64,000 nucleotides of DNA from Lentzea terrae (lineage in GTDB: Bacteria > Actinomycetota > Actinomycetes > Mycobacteriales > Pseudonocardiaceae): NCBI RefSeq assembly GCF_003265345.1, contig NZ_QFWW01000029.1, positions 361,900 to 425,899 on the forward strand, read 5' to 3'. How positions within the stretch are numbered: position 1 is the first letter of the stretch; the number at the start of each line of letters is the position of its first letter. Position numbers and translations under genes: made by a program. The notes under the pieces were generated by a model, which saw nothing but the letters and a program-made list of their open reading frames with translations, made no database searches and had not been told where the DNA came from. Positions 16,952 through 25,406 of the stretch are shown here, piece by piece.

Positions 16952-18459
16952 CTAGCGCGGTACGACCTCGTACGCGCGGATCACCGTGTGCGTCGCCGAG
17001 TTGCCGAGGGAATCGACCACGGACATCCGCAGCGAAACGAACGATTTACCTTGCGGATGGCACAGCAGGGCATGTTCACCCACAACCAGAGCGCGCTCCC
17101 ACGTTTTGCCGTCGTCGTACGAAACGTCGACGCGGCACACCAATTCGGCCGTAATTGGCCCCCTTCCGCTTGTGCACCCTGAGTTCGAGCGGGAAACAGC
17201 GACCGGACGGCGCGAGCCCCTCGCTGTCCGTCTTGCCCGACGCACGGACGACCAGCAACGGCAGTGCGGTGCGTGCGGTAGTCGTGCCGGGCGAGTTGAA
17301 GGTCCACGAAGCCGAAGCGTGCCGAACGCCGAGTAAGGCGCGGGCCGGTCCGTCACCGTCGACAGCGCGTACCGGCCGACAGCACCGGCGTTGGCGGAGA
17401 TCCAGCCGGGATAAGGCGACGCCGCGATCTCCTTGCCGTCCAACGACAACTTCGTGGCGGCGTTCGCATAGGAACCCCACGACTCGGTGTACGACCAGTC
17501 CCACGCCGTCGAGAACAACGGGATCGAGGCGTTCAGCACGTCACCGGTTCGCGAAAGTCCCCAACCGTCCTCATAGGACCCCAGCGATGGCCCCAAAGGC
17601 GATCTGTTCCACACCACCGTGTACGAACGCACCGAGTACGCGCGGCGAGGTGAACGCTGGTACTCGCCCCAGCCGCCGCCGCGGAACCCGAACGTGCTGT
17701 CCCACTCGACGTCCGGCCCTGGCGTGTAGAACTCGGTCCGCTCGGCCGGCACCGGCATGTCCAGCAGCACGGTCACGTTAGGCGCCACGCCCTTGTAGTA
17801 GCCGTAACCGCCACGCACACCAACGGCCGGAGCACCACCCTGGGACTGATAGGTCGCACGGATCCGCGCCAACGAGGAATCCTTCGCCACCAGCGAAGCC
17901 GGATCCGGAATCTGCCCGTCCCGCACGAACATCAGGTTAGTCACGCGCCTCGGCGACCCCGGTGAGATCCGGTGCCCCTGGTCCCAGCCGCTGTCCAGAT
18001 CGGCGATCGTCACGCCCTTGCCGGTGATCCCCGCATCCCACGCCGCAGGCGCCCCGACCTGCCGCGTGCTCTGGTCCAGCACGAAGCGAGCCCGTCCGTC
18101 CAGCCACACGCGAGCCGACCCGTGCAAGGCCGCCTGCCACACCTCGGCCGAGGCGGGCACGACGGCGGCGTTCAACGAGGACAACGCGGTGCGGCCGGGG
18201 CCAGGGCGGTCCGGGGTGAGCTTCGTGCAGCAGACCGGCACCCCGGACATCTCGGTCGTGCCGTCCGACGCGCACCGTTGCTGCGGGACGGCCGGCTGGA
18301 TCCGCGGCTGTTCAACATCTCAGAGCTGGAACGGCAGGGCTCGCCGGTTCTCCGCTGCCGCTGTCCGGGTTGCCCGGTGCCTCGAGGAGGAGCAGCCGAA
18401 GCAACCGCGGGCAGGCCCAACGCAACTAAAGCAACCACCAAGAGCACAGGTCTGCGCAT
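16952..18459 (-). pseudogene. decayed secreted subtilisin-like protease
   Basis: A signal peptide (MRRPVLLVVALVALGLPAVAS) begins at 18459, but its frame soon drifts out. The main frame from 18250 keeps the first subtilase block (GITGKGVTIADLDSGWD, with the catalytic Asp) and then C-terminal-like segments such as YYKGVAPNVTVLLDMPVPAE. The HGTHVAG and GTSMA blocks with the catalytic His and Ser are absent, so internal DNA was deleted. Around 17165-17330 the reading moves to another frame (segments TALPLLVVRASGKTD and LELRVHKRKGANYGRIG) and then returns. Two or more frameshifts plus deletions make a functional product impossible. It starts 10 bases upstream of aroH. Sequencing error could explain a frameshift but not the missing catalytic blocks. 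Confidence 0.8.
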
Positions 18460-18539
18460 GAACGTTCCATCGTCACGTGGAACATCCAGCGACCCGCGGC
18501 AGACGGAAAACTAACGCGTCAGTCGGTTTTGAGGAAGAC

Positions 18540-18860
18540 TCATTGGTCGACGACGATGTTGGGATACCGCAACGTGAGATCGAGCAGGTTCACCACGTAG
18601 ACGGCCCACCCGCCGCCGTGCAGCACCAGCCGCCGCTGCCCCAGCGCCGTCGCGGTCTCGATCAGCACGTGCAGGCCGCTCGACCCGATGAACGTCAACG
18701 CGCTGAAGTCGATCACCACGTCCCCGGCGCCGTCCCCGGACGCGCAGGCCAGTGCCAGCTCCGACCTCAGCAGCTCACTGGTGTTGAGGTCGACCTCGCC
18801 TGCCAGCGCCACCACCGCGCCGTGGCGACGTACCTCCAGCAAGCCTGGTTGCGGTTCCAT
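18540..18860 (-). CDS. STAS-domain anti-sigma-factor antagonist
   Basis: This 106-residue single-domain STAS protein resembles SpoIIAA/RsbV. Such proteins bind anti-sigma kinases when unphosphorylated and so free a sigma factor or other partner. The fold blocks VALAGEVDLNTSELLRSEL and VVIDFSALTFIGSSGLHVLI are clear, and Ser61 in IGSSGL is the expected phosphorylation site. The ATG at 18860 lies 10 bases after the stop of the HATPase-receiver gene, with GAGG in between; an upstream ATG at 18953 would run through that gene. It is the third gene of an apparent partner-switching operon. Confidence 0.88.
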   Translation of the reverse strand: MEPQPGLLEVRRHGAVVALAGEVDLNTSELLRSELALACASGDGAGDVVIDFSALTFIGSSGLHVLIETATALGQRRLVLHGGGWAVYVVNLLDLTLRYPNIVVDQ

Positions 18861-18870
18861 GTCGGGTGCC

Positions 18871-19617
18871 TCACGGGTCGGGAGACAGCAGGTCGCGAAC
18901 CGCCGCGAGCACACGCAGTGGATGCGCCGGTTTCGGTAAGTAAGCATCGGCAACGTGAGTGGCCGGCTCGATCGCCGAAACGGCTACAACCGGTACTCCG
19001 AAGCTCCGTGCGACGGCCGCGAACCGTGTCCCCTCACCATGAGACGTCAGCAGGTCGACCACCGCCAGTGCCGGATGGCTCTGCAACGCCGACTCGGCGG
19101 CCGCGATCGTCGTCACGAGCGTCACCTCGTAGCCCTCGGCGTGCAGGAACGCCGCGAGCGACTGGCCGGAGAACCGGTCACCGTCCACGAGCAACACACG
19201 TGGGCGTCCCGGTGGCGCGGGCAGGTCCGGAACGCCCGCACGGGACCAGACCCGCACGAGCGCGCGCACGACCGTACCGGGCCACGTCGGTTTGCCCGGC
19301 CGCACCTGCACTTCGTCGGCGACGCCGAACAGCAGGCGCAGTCCCAGCGGCCGGCCGTCGGTGCCCGCCGCGACGTCGAACACGCCGTCGTCCTCGATGG
19401 TCAGCAGCACGGCGTGGTCCTGCGGCTCCCACGTCACCCCGACGACGGACGCGCCCGCGCGTTGCACCGCGTTGTCCGCCGCCTCGGACACCGCGAGCAA
19501 CACGTCCCGCGCGTCGTCACCGTTCAGCCCGGACGCACCGGCGAGATCGCGCACGAAGGCCCGGATCTCGGGCAACGACCCCGGGATCGCCGGAAACCAC
19601 CGGGTCTGCGCGCTCAT
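18871..19617 (-). CDS. HATPase (anti-sigma kinase-like) fused to a receiver-like domain
   Basis: This 248-residue hybrid has an N-terminal half that is an RsbW/SpoIIAB-type ATPase: the N box LAVSEAADNAV near residue 45 and the acidic TIEDDGVFD segment. From about residue 145 there is a response-regulator receiver fold: VLLVDGDRFSG (acidic pocket), AVVDLLTSHGEG (phospho-acceptor Asp) and AYLPKPAHPLRV (Lys). The ATPase would phosphorylate the STAS protein encoded next, and the receiver could gate it from a two-component kinase elsewhere. The ATG at 19617 overlaps the preceding stop (TGATG), so it is translationally coupled to the TPR gene. I do not see a His phospho-acceptor. Confidence 0.82.
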   Translation of the reverse strand: MSAQTRWFPAIPGSLPEIRAFVRDLAGASGLNGDDARDVLLAVSEAADNAVQRAGASVVGVTWEPQDHAVLLTIEDDGVFDVAAGTDGRPLGLRLLFGVADEVQVRPGKPTWPGTVVRALVRVWSRAGVPDLPAPPGRPRVLLVDGDRFSGQSLAAFLHAEGYEVTLVTTIAAAESALQSHPALAVVDLLTSHGEGTRFAAVARSFGVPVVAVSAIEPATHVADAYLPKPAHPLRVLAAVRDLLSPDP

Positions 19618-20561
19618 CACGCGGCGTGCGAAGGAGTCACCAGCAACGGCGTGATCAACTCCCTCAGTCTGGTCGCGCGCCGTCTGTCCGCTTCGGCGTG
19701 CAGCGGTTCCAGCTTCTTGCGCGTCCGTGCCGACATGATGTCCCCGGTCTGCGTGACGGCCAGGCCCGCGACCACCGCCGCTTCGTCCGCGTCTCCCTCC
19801 ACGAGATGGTTGAACGACAACGCGATCAGCGCGAACGTCCGGCTGCGCGCCATGTCGTCGCAATAACCCGTCACGGCCTGCCCCAACGACGTGATGGCCG
19901 GCCGCGCAAAGCTTGTGTCCACCGTGCGCGCGAGACTCGTGTAGACGGCACCGGTGATGCCCGCCAGATCATTCACGTCGAAGAACGCGGCCCACGGCGC
20001 CGCACCGTCCACATCCGCGCGTGCGAACTCGTCGTGCGCACGCCCCAGCAGTGCCAGCGCAGGCACCCGCTGCCCGAGCTCGGCGTAACACCACGCCTGG
20101 TTCGCCGCCAGGATCGCGTTCGTGTGGTGACTCGTCGCGACGAGACCGGCGAGCCGGAACATGCCGAGCGCTTCGGCGGGCCCACCGTGGTGCAGGTGGA
20201 CCCGCCCCATCCGATAGCGGATGTTCGCCACCAGATCACCGTCCTGGGCGAAGTTCAGGGCGAGATCGAAATGGCGGTGCGCGGACCCACCGAGCCCGGC
20301 GTCGAAGGCGGTCCAGCCCGCGAGCGCGTGCAGTTCCGCGATGGCGCAGCCGAAGTCACGACGTACCGCGGCACTGGCCGAATGCGCGAACGCCTTGTCA
20401 CACCACGACAACAGCGCCTGCACCTGCATACGGCACGACCCGCCGCCGTAGCGGTAGTCGACCGCGCGCAACGCCGCCGTCATCGCCCTCAGGTGCCTGA
20501 CGTGCACAAGTCCAATCTTGGAGTGAGGTGGCGGCAACGAGGGTGACGGCTCGTAGCGCAT
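19617..20561 (-). CDS. TPR-like helical regulatory protein
   Basis: This 314-residue helical protein resembles the C-terminal tetratricopeptide part of actinomycete XRE regulators (VHVRHLRAMTAALRAVDYRYG, then repeated helix pairs such as AHRHFDLALNFAQDGD and AWCYAELGQRVPALALL). It has no helix-turn-helix, so it probably works as a protein-binding scaffold. The ATG at 20561 has GGAG 8 bases upstream. Its TGA overlaps the ATG of the HATPase-receiver gene. In this operon it is the likely input or scaffold subunit for the switch made by the two downstream products; that role is inferred. Confidence 0.75.
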   Translation of the reverse strand: MRYEPSPSLPPPHSKIGLVHVRHLRAMTAALRAVDYRYGGGSCRMQVQALLSWCDKAFAHSASAAVRRDFGCAIAELHALAGWTAFDAGLGGSAHRHFDLALNFAQDGDLVANIRYRMGRVHLHHGGPAEALGMFRLAGLVATSHHTNAILAANQAWCYAELGQRVPALALLGRAHDEFARADVDGAAPWAAFFDVNDLAGITGAVYTSLARTVDTSFARPAITSLGQAVTGYCDDMARSRTFALIALSFNHLVEGDADEAAVVAGLAVTQTGDIMSARTRKKLEPLHAEADRRRATRLRELITPLLVTPSHAA

Positions 20562-20659
20562 CTGCAGTTCTCCATACGCGGCTCGGGGGGACCGTGCTGT
20601 CGAGTCTGTTCCCGAGTCCTCGCGGTCAACAGGGCCGAACGAATCCGCCCAGCAGGGCC

Positions 20660-21760
20660 CTACGGTTTCAGGTCCGCCAGCAACAGCCCACTCCGCGGCT
20701 TCGGCGTGAAATACGTGCTCTTGCGCGGCATCTTGGTGCCCGCCAGCACTTCTTTCATCGGCACCGGCGCGATGAGCAGCACCGCTTCGGCCTCCACCGA
20801 AGCGTCCACAACGGGCCGGACGCAAGGACTCTCGGGGTCGAGCCCGAGCGCCCGGTCCAGCAGCAAGGACTCCACCACCGCGTGGTCGATCCCTTGTCCC
20901 GCAGGCAGTTCGACCCGCAACACCTCGTCCGGGCAGCGCACCACGACCACGCCGGGCTCCGGCTCGACCACGTAGGGCAACGTCGACACCGCGAGCCCGA
21001 CCCGTTCCCACGCCGTCACCAGATCGGACGCGCCCAACCCGGTGCCCACGATCGCCCGGTGGATCGGCCCGACCCGCAGTCCCGGCCCGGACGTGACGAG
21101 CGCCAGCAGCCCGGCCAACCCGGCCGACCGCGCCGCCGCCACCCGGTGGTTGCCGTCCGCCACGAGCAACGGATGGGCGCCCGCGGCTTCGAGGAACGCG
21201 TCCTGCAGTGCCCCTGGTGCCACGAGCCACACCCAGTGCCTGCGCCCGCCGGAGTCCACAAGCGACACCGCGGGCTCCTCGTCCATGCCGAGCACCAGGT
21301 CGGTGAGTTCGTCGTGCGGCGTGATCGGGATGAGCATCGCAGCACTCGTGGCGGTCCCGAGCGAGGCGAGCACCTGACCGCGTTCGGCGACCACGTCCGG
21401 GTAGACGTCCTCGGTGTGCGCGATCGCGTCGGGGTCGACGAGACACAACACCCCGCACGCCGTCCCGTCCGGTCCGTCCACCCGGTACGGCGCGACGACG
21501 TCGGTCACCTCCCGGTACGCCCGCCGGATCAGCGCCGCGAGCTCGACCCGCGCGTGCGGCAACGCGTCGAGCAGCCCGGTGCCCGCCGCCAGTGCCGCCG
21601 GCGTGCGGTGGGGGTGCTGAACGGCGAGCAGCGTGCCGTGCGGGGCTCTGGCGAGCGCCCCGATCACCTGACCGGGTTCGGCGAACTCGTCGACATCGGG
21701 GCCGGGCACGCGGTCGCGCACCACCCACCCGCGTCGCACTGGGCGTACTCGCAGACTCAT
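20660..21760 (-). CDS. DUF1015 family protein
   Basis: This 366-residue cytoplasmic protein belongs to DUF1015, a widely conserved family whose biochemical role I do not know. Signature segments are DVVAPYRVDGPDG, LLVADGNHRVAAARS (the ADGHHR motif, here with Asn for the first His) and the C-terminal MPRKSTYFTPKPRSGLL. It is divergent from khtT: the two start codons are only 18 bases apart, so the khtT promoter must lie within the 5' end of this gene or overlap its own. It is about 100 bases upstream of the TPR gene on the same strand and may feed transcription into it. Confidence 0.88.
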   Translation of the reverse strand: MSLRVRPVRRGWVVRDRVPGPDVDEFAEPGQVIGALARAPHGTLLAVQHPHRTPAALAAGTGLLDALPHARVELAALIRRAYREVTDVVAPYRVDGPDGTACGVLCLVDPDAIAHTEDVYPDVVAERGQVLASLGTATSAAMLIPITPHDELTDLVLGMDEEPAVSLVDSGGRRHWVWLVAPGALQDAFLEAAGAHPLLVADGNHRVAAARSAGLAGLLALVTSGPGLRVGPIHRAIVGTGLGASDLVTAWERVGLAVSTLPYVVEPEPGVVVVRCPDEVLRVELPAGQGIDHAVVESLLLDRALGLDPESPCVRPVVDASVEAEAVLLIAPVPMKEVLAGTKMPRKSTYFTPKPRSGLLLADLKP

Positions 21761-21778
21761 CCACGTATCATGATCTGT

Positions 21779-22252
21779 GTGAACGTAGAGATCACGCCTT
21801 TGCCCGGAATCGGAACGCGCCAGGACTTCATGATCCGCGCCGGCCGCCGCGTCGGCGTGATCACATATCGGGACGGCCGGTTCGAGCTGATCCTCTCGAA
21901 GGCTTCGGATCCCGATTCATGCGCCGCCTCGATACCCCTCTCACCGGAAGAGGCGAGCACCCTCGCGGGCCTGCTCGGCGCGCCGCAGCTCGTCGCGCAC
22001 CTGCAGGAGGAGACCCGCGGCATCGGCGGCATCACGACCCGTCAGCTGCCGGTCACCGCGTTCGCCAACCACACGCTCGGTGAGACCGCTCTGCGCACGA
22101 GGACCGGTGCGTCCATCGTGGCCGTCGTGCGCTCGGGCAACGCGCATCCGTCGCCCGGCCCCGACTTCATCTTCGAAAACGGTGACCTCGCTGTCGTCGT
22201 CGGCACCGCGGAGGGCCTCGACGCCGCCGCTGAGATCCTCCACGGCGGTTAA
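21779..22252 (+). CDS. khtT: KhtT-like RCK_C regulatory subunit of a K+/H+ antiporter
   Basis: This cytoplasmic subunit of 157 residues should gate the antiporter encoded next door, as KhtT does in Bacillus in response to pH and nucleotides. The N-terminal half (NVEITPLPGIGTRQDFMIRA, RRVGVITYRDGRFEL) matches the KhtT N-domain. The C-terminal half is an RCK_C/TrkA-C domain (LGETALRTRTGASIVAVVR, FENGDLAVVVGTAEGL). I prefer the GTG at 21779; an ATG at 21770 is possible. TATCAT at 21767-21772 could be a -10 box, which would make the transcript nearly leaderless. Only 6 bases separate it from khtU. Confidence 0.88.
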   Translation: MNVEITPLPGIGTRQDFMIRAGRRVGVITYRDGRFELILSKASDPDSCAASIPLSPEEASTLAGLLGAPQLVAHLQEETRGIGGITTRQLPVTAFANHTLGETALRTRTGASIVAVVRSGNAHPSPGPDFIFENGDLAVVVGTAEGLDAAAEILHGG

Positions 22253-22258
22253 AGCACA

Positions 22259-23431
22259 GTGCACGAGACAACTATCGCCATGATCCAGCTCGGCGCGGTG
22301 TTCTTCGGCCTCGGACTGCTCGGCCGCGTCGCCAGGCGGATCGGCATCTCGCCCATCCCTCTTTACCTCATCGGTGGCCTCGCGTTCGGCACCGGCGGGT
22401 TCGTGCCGTTACACGGAATCGACGAGTTCACGCACATCGCCAGCGAGATCGGCGTCGTGCTGCTGTTGCTGCTGCTCGGGCTCGAGTACTCGGCGTCCGA
22501 GCTCACGACCGGCCTGAAGAAGTCCTGGATGGCCGGCGTGCTGGACCTCGTCCTGAACGCGGCACCGGGCGCGATCGCGGCGTTGCTGCTGGGCTGGGGC
22601 TCGGTCGGCGCGCTGGCGATGGCCGGCGTCACCTACATCTCGTCGTCCGGCATCGTCGCGAAGGTCCTCGGCGACCTCGGCCGGCTGGGCAACCGCGAGA
22701 CACCGGTCGTGCTGTCCGTCCTGGTGTTCGAAGACCTGGCGATGGCCGTGTACCTGCCGGTGCTCACGGCGGTGCTGGCGGGCGTGAGCTTCGTCGGCGG
22801 GCTCACGTCGGTGGGCATCTCGCTGCTCGCGATCACCGTGGTTCTGGTGGTGGCGCTCAAGTACGGCCGGTTCATCTCGGCCATTGTGGACAGTCCCGAC
22901 CACGAGGTGTTCCTCCTCAAGCTGCTCGGCTCGGCGTTGCTCGTGGCCGGTATCGCCTCGCAGCTGCAGGTGTCGGCGGCGGTCGGCGCGTTCCTGCTCG
23001 GCATCGCCATCTCCGGCTCGACGGCGGAGAACGCGACGCGCCTGCTGGAACCGTTGCGCGATCTCTTCGCCGCGATGTTCTTCGTCGTGTTCGGACTGAA
23101 CACGAACCCGAAGTCGATTCCACCTGTTCTTGGAATCGCCCTCGCCCTGGCCGCCGTCACGACCATCACCAAGGTCGTCACGGGCTGGTGGGCGGCCCGG
23201 CGGCAGGGCATCGGCAAGATGGGCCGCATGCGTGCGGGCGCGGCCCTGGTCGCGCGCGGCGAGTTCTCCATCGTCATCGCCGGCCTGGCCGTCGCGTCCG
23301 GTCAGGTGAACGACGACCTGGCCGCGTTGGCCACCGCGTACGTGCTGCTGATGGCCATCCTTGGGCCGATCGCGGCGAAGTACGTTGAGCCAATCGGGGA
23401 ATTCTTCCAGCGCAGACGGCAAACGGCCTGA
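22259..23431 (+). CDS. khtU: KhtU-like CPA2-family cation/proton antiporter
   Basis: This is an integral membrane antiporter of 390 residues with about 12 hydrophobic segments, which should expel K+ (or Na+) in exchange for H+. Family signatures are LLLLLLGLEYSASEL in TM3, the discontinuous-helix region around VLVFEDLAMAVYLP and AVGAFLLGIAISGS. Unlike long KefB/C proteins it lacks a C-terminal nucleotide domain; that task falls to KhtT upstream. The start is a GTG at 22259, six bases after the khtT stop. Together they would protect against high K+ or alkaline stress. The ion specificity is inferred. Confidence 0.9.
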   Translation: MHETTIAMIQLGAVFFGLGLLGRVARRIGISPIPLYLIGGLAFGTGGFVPLHGIDEFTHIASEIGVVLLLLLLGLEYSASELTTGLKKSWMAGVLDLVLNAAPGAIAALLLGWGSVGALAMAGVTYISSSGIVAKVLGDLGRLGNRETPVVLSVLVFEDLAMAVYLPVLTAVLAGVSFVGGLTSVGISLLAITVVLVVALKYGRFISAIVDSPDHEVFLLKLLGSALLVAGIASQLQVSAAVGAFLLGIAISGSTAENATRLLEPLRDLFAAMFFVVFGLNTNPKSIPPVLGIALALAAVTTITKVVTGWWAARRQGIGKMGRMRAGAALVARGEFSIVIAGLAVASGQVNDDLAALATAYVLLMAILGPIAAKYVEPIGEFFQRRRQTA

Positions 23432-23494
23432 AACACAAGCCCCCGGATGACGACTCTCTCTAGTAGGGCTACAGGAGAGTAGGGGCGAACCGTC

Positions 23495-24652
23495 ATGACC
23501 GAACCCGCGGAAGTGGAGACCACCGGCCGGTTCCTGGTATTGCTGCAGGAAGACGCCATCGAGGAGGGGCTGGCCGAGCTCGGCGCGATCGCCGGGTTCG
23601 ACCCGAACACCGGTGAGCTCGGCTCAGACACCTTGCAGGTGTTCCCCGAGCTCGGCGTAGCAGTGGTGTCCGGAGACCCGAACCTGCTGGCCGAGCTGAA
23701 CGGCGCCGCCGAGCGCCCCGGCCCGGTCCAGATCGTCGAGCCGGAACGCGTGGTGCACGTCTTCGACGCCGCACCGGCCGAGGAAGAGGTCGAACCGGCC
23801 GCCGACGAGTCGGTGCTGACCTGGGGCCTGCAGGCGGTCGGCGCCGACGTCAGCACGGCCACCGGCAAGGGCGTCAAGCTCGCCGTCCTCGACACCGGCT
23901 GGGAGAAGAACCACCCGGACTTCACCGGCCGCGCGATCACCACGAAGTCGTTCATCACCGGCGAGGACGTCCAGGACGGCCACGGCCACGGCACGCACTG
24001 CGTCGGCACGTCCGCGGGCCCGCGCAAGCCCGCCACGGCCCCCGGCTACGGCGTCGCGCACGAGGCCGAGATCTTCGCGGGCAAGGTCCTGTCCAACGCG
24101 GGCTCCGGCTCCGACGGCGGCATCCTCGCGGGCATCGACTGGGCGGTCGCGAACGGTTGCGCGGTCATCTCGATGTCCCTGGGCGCCGACGTCCCGGCGG
24201 GCACCCCTTACTCGCAGATCTACGAGACCGTCGCCCAGCGCGCGATGGCCAAGGGCACGCTCATCATCGCCGCGGCGGGCAACGCCTCCCAGCGCCCGGC
24301 CCGAGTCGCGCCGGTGGGCCACCCGGCCCGCTGCCCGTCCATCATCGCGGTGGCCGCCATCGACGTGAACCGCGCCATCGCGTCGTTCTCGTCCGGCACG
24401 GCGGACAAGATCGGCCAGATCGACCTGGCCGGCCCCGGCGTCGACGTCTACTCGTCGTTCAAGCTGCCGGAGAAGTACCGCCGCCTGCGCGGCACGTCGA
24501 TGGCGACCCCGCACGTGTCCGGCGTGGCGGTCCTGATCGCCGAGAAGACCGGAGCCCGCGGCTACGAGCTGTGGGCCCGCCTGGCCTCGACGGCCCTCCG
24601 GCTGCCGCTGCCGTCCACCGACGTCGGCGGCGGGCTCGTCCAGGCACCATGA
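23495..24652 (+). CDS. subtilisin-family serine protease without signal peptide
   Basis: This S8 peptidase has 385 residues and a complete catalytic set: Asp133 in AVLDTGW, His165 in HGHGTHC, oxyanion Asn263 in AAAGNAS and Ser335 in GTSMATPH. No signal peptide is visible, so it is either cytoplasmic or exported by another route. Residues 1-90 look like an inhibitor-I9-type prodomain (FLVLLQEDAIEEGLAEL, then LGVAVVSGDPNLLAEL), followed by an acidic linker. The ATG has GTAGGGGCGAACC upstream. The next small gene overlaps its stop codon by ATGA, so they are translated together. Confidence 0.9.
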   Translation: MTEPAEVETTGRFLVLLQEDAIEEGLAELGAIAGFDPNTGELGSDTLQVFPELGVAVVSGDPNLLAELNGAAERPGPVQIVEPERVVHVFDAAPAEEEVEPAADESVLTWGLQAVGADVSTATGKGVKLAVLDTGWEKNHPDFTGRAITTKSFITGEDVQDGHGHGTHCVGTSAGPRKPATAPGYGVAHEAEIFAGKVLSNAGSGSDGGILAGIDWAVANGCAVISMSLGADVPAGTPYSQIYETVAQRAMAKGTLIIAAAGNASQRPARVAPVGHPARCPSIIAVAAIDVNRAIASFSSGTADKIGQIDLAGPGVDVYSSFKLPEKYRRLRGTSMATPHVSGVAVLIAEKTGARGYELWARLASTALRLPLPSTDVGGGLVQAP

Positions 24653-24870
24653 CCACCTCGGTGGACCAGGTGATGGTCTCCGTGACCGAAGGCAGCCTCC
24701 CGGGGGTCCTCGACGACCTCCGGGAGGCCGGCCTGGTGGTCGACACGGTCCTGGAGGCCCTCGGCGTGGTGACCGGCACCGCCGAGGTCCGCGTCATCCC
24801 GTCACTGCTCTCGGTTCCCGGCGTGATCGACGTCGAACGGCAGTGGCGCGTACAGCTCCCGCCGTACTGA
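24649..24870 (+). CDS. small propeptide-like protein coupled to the subtilase
   Basis: This 73-residue protein starts with an ATG that overlaps the TGA of the protease gene. Its pattern (VMVSVTEGSLPGVLDDLREAG, LEALGVVTGTAEVRVIPSL, LLSVPGVIDVERQWRVQLPP) predicts strand-helix-strand-strand-helix-strand, the fold of subtilisin propeptides (inhibitor I9). I infer a stand-alone chaperone or inhibitor for the protease, since the end of an I9 domain normally lies in the active-site cleft. Databases sometimes carry such small neighbours under misleading aldolase names; nothing in the sequence supports that. Confidence 0.7.
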   Translation: MTTSVDQVMVSVTEGSLPGVLDDLREAGLVVDTVLEALGVVTGTAEVRVIPSLLSVPGVIDVERQWRVQLPPY

Positions 24871-24902
24871 CTAGGCTCTGCGTCGACCCCATCGCCGTCC
24901 GA

Positions 24903-24922
24903 TCGAACACGTGTTCTAGGAT
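24903..24922 (+). promoter_or_regulatory. LexA-like palindrome overlapping a -10 box
   Basis: TCGAAC-ACGT-GTTCTA (24903-24918) differs by one base from the actinobacterial SOS box TCGAAC-N4-GTTCGA; its centre GAACACGTGTTC is a perfect 12-bp palindrome. TAGGAT (24917-24922), a good -10 hexamer, overlaps its right edge. The site lies 43 bases before the DUF6319 start, so a bound repressor would block that promoter. Confidence 0.45.
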
Positions 24923-24964
24923 CCTGCGCGGGGTCATGTCGTTGCGGAGAGAGGAAACCTGATC

Positions 24965-25396
24965 GTGTCGGACACGCTCACCGAGGTGCAGGCAGTCGAG
25001 GAGACCGTCGTGGAGGAGACTCCGGCGCCTGAAGCCGAGGCTGCGAAGCCGGTCGAGGCACCGAAGGCCGAGGCCCCGAAGGCTGAGAAGCCGAAGGCGG
25101 CCCGCCCCAAGAGCACGGCGAAGAAGACCCGCACCGTGGAGCTCACGCTCACGGTGACCGGCACGGCCGAGGGCGAATGGCAGGCCGACCTGGTCCACGG
25201 CACGCAGCGAGTCGTGTCGGGCCTGGTCATCCCGGCCATCGCCGTGGCCAAGGCGGCGAAGGAGCTGCACGAGGACATCGCGGAGGGCATCGAAACCGTG
25301 CTGGAGGCGGCGCGCGACCAGCACCGCACCCGCATGGAGGAGCTGGAGGCCGAGCTGGCCAAGGTGAAGGCCCAGCTCGCCGAGCTCTCCGAGTAA
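24965..25396 (+). CDS. DUF6319 family protein
   Basis: This 143-residue protein has three parts. The first is an acidic/Ala-Pro-Lys leader with repeated APKAEAPKAEKPKAA-type units (residues 20-50). A short central beta-rich domain follows (TVELTLTVTGTAEGEWQADL, GTQRVVSGLVIPAIAVAKAA). The third is a C-terminal coiled coil of charged heptads (EELEAELAKVKAQLAELSE). I recognise the central part as DUF6319, which is restricted to actinobacteria and has no known role. Lys-rich leaders of this kind suggest contact with nucleic acid or cell-pole polymers; that is only a guess. GTG start, with GAGAGG upstream. A LexA-like site precedes it and a strong terminator follows. Confidence 0.78.
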   Translation: MSDTLTEVQAVEETVVEETPAPEAEAAKPVEAPKAEAPKAEKPKAARPKSTAKKTRTVELTLTVTGTAEGEWQADLVHGTQRVVSGLVIPAIAVAKAAKELHEDIAEGIETVLEAARDQHRTRMEELEAELAKVKAQLAELSE

Positions 25397-25406
25397 CACC
25401 AACGTC

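Noticed and set aside
20562..21764. N-terminal extension of the TPR gene over the DUF1015 gene
   Set aside because: The frame is open, but the translation is Arg/Gly-rich shadow sequence, and a good ribosome site lies 8 bases before ATG 20561.
24649..24870. Small gene as an aldolase
   Set aside because: 73 residues cannot hold an aldolase barrel; the pattern is that of a subtilisin propeptide-like fold.
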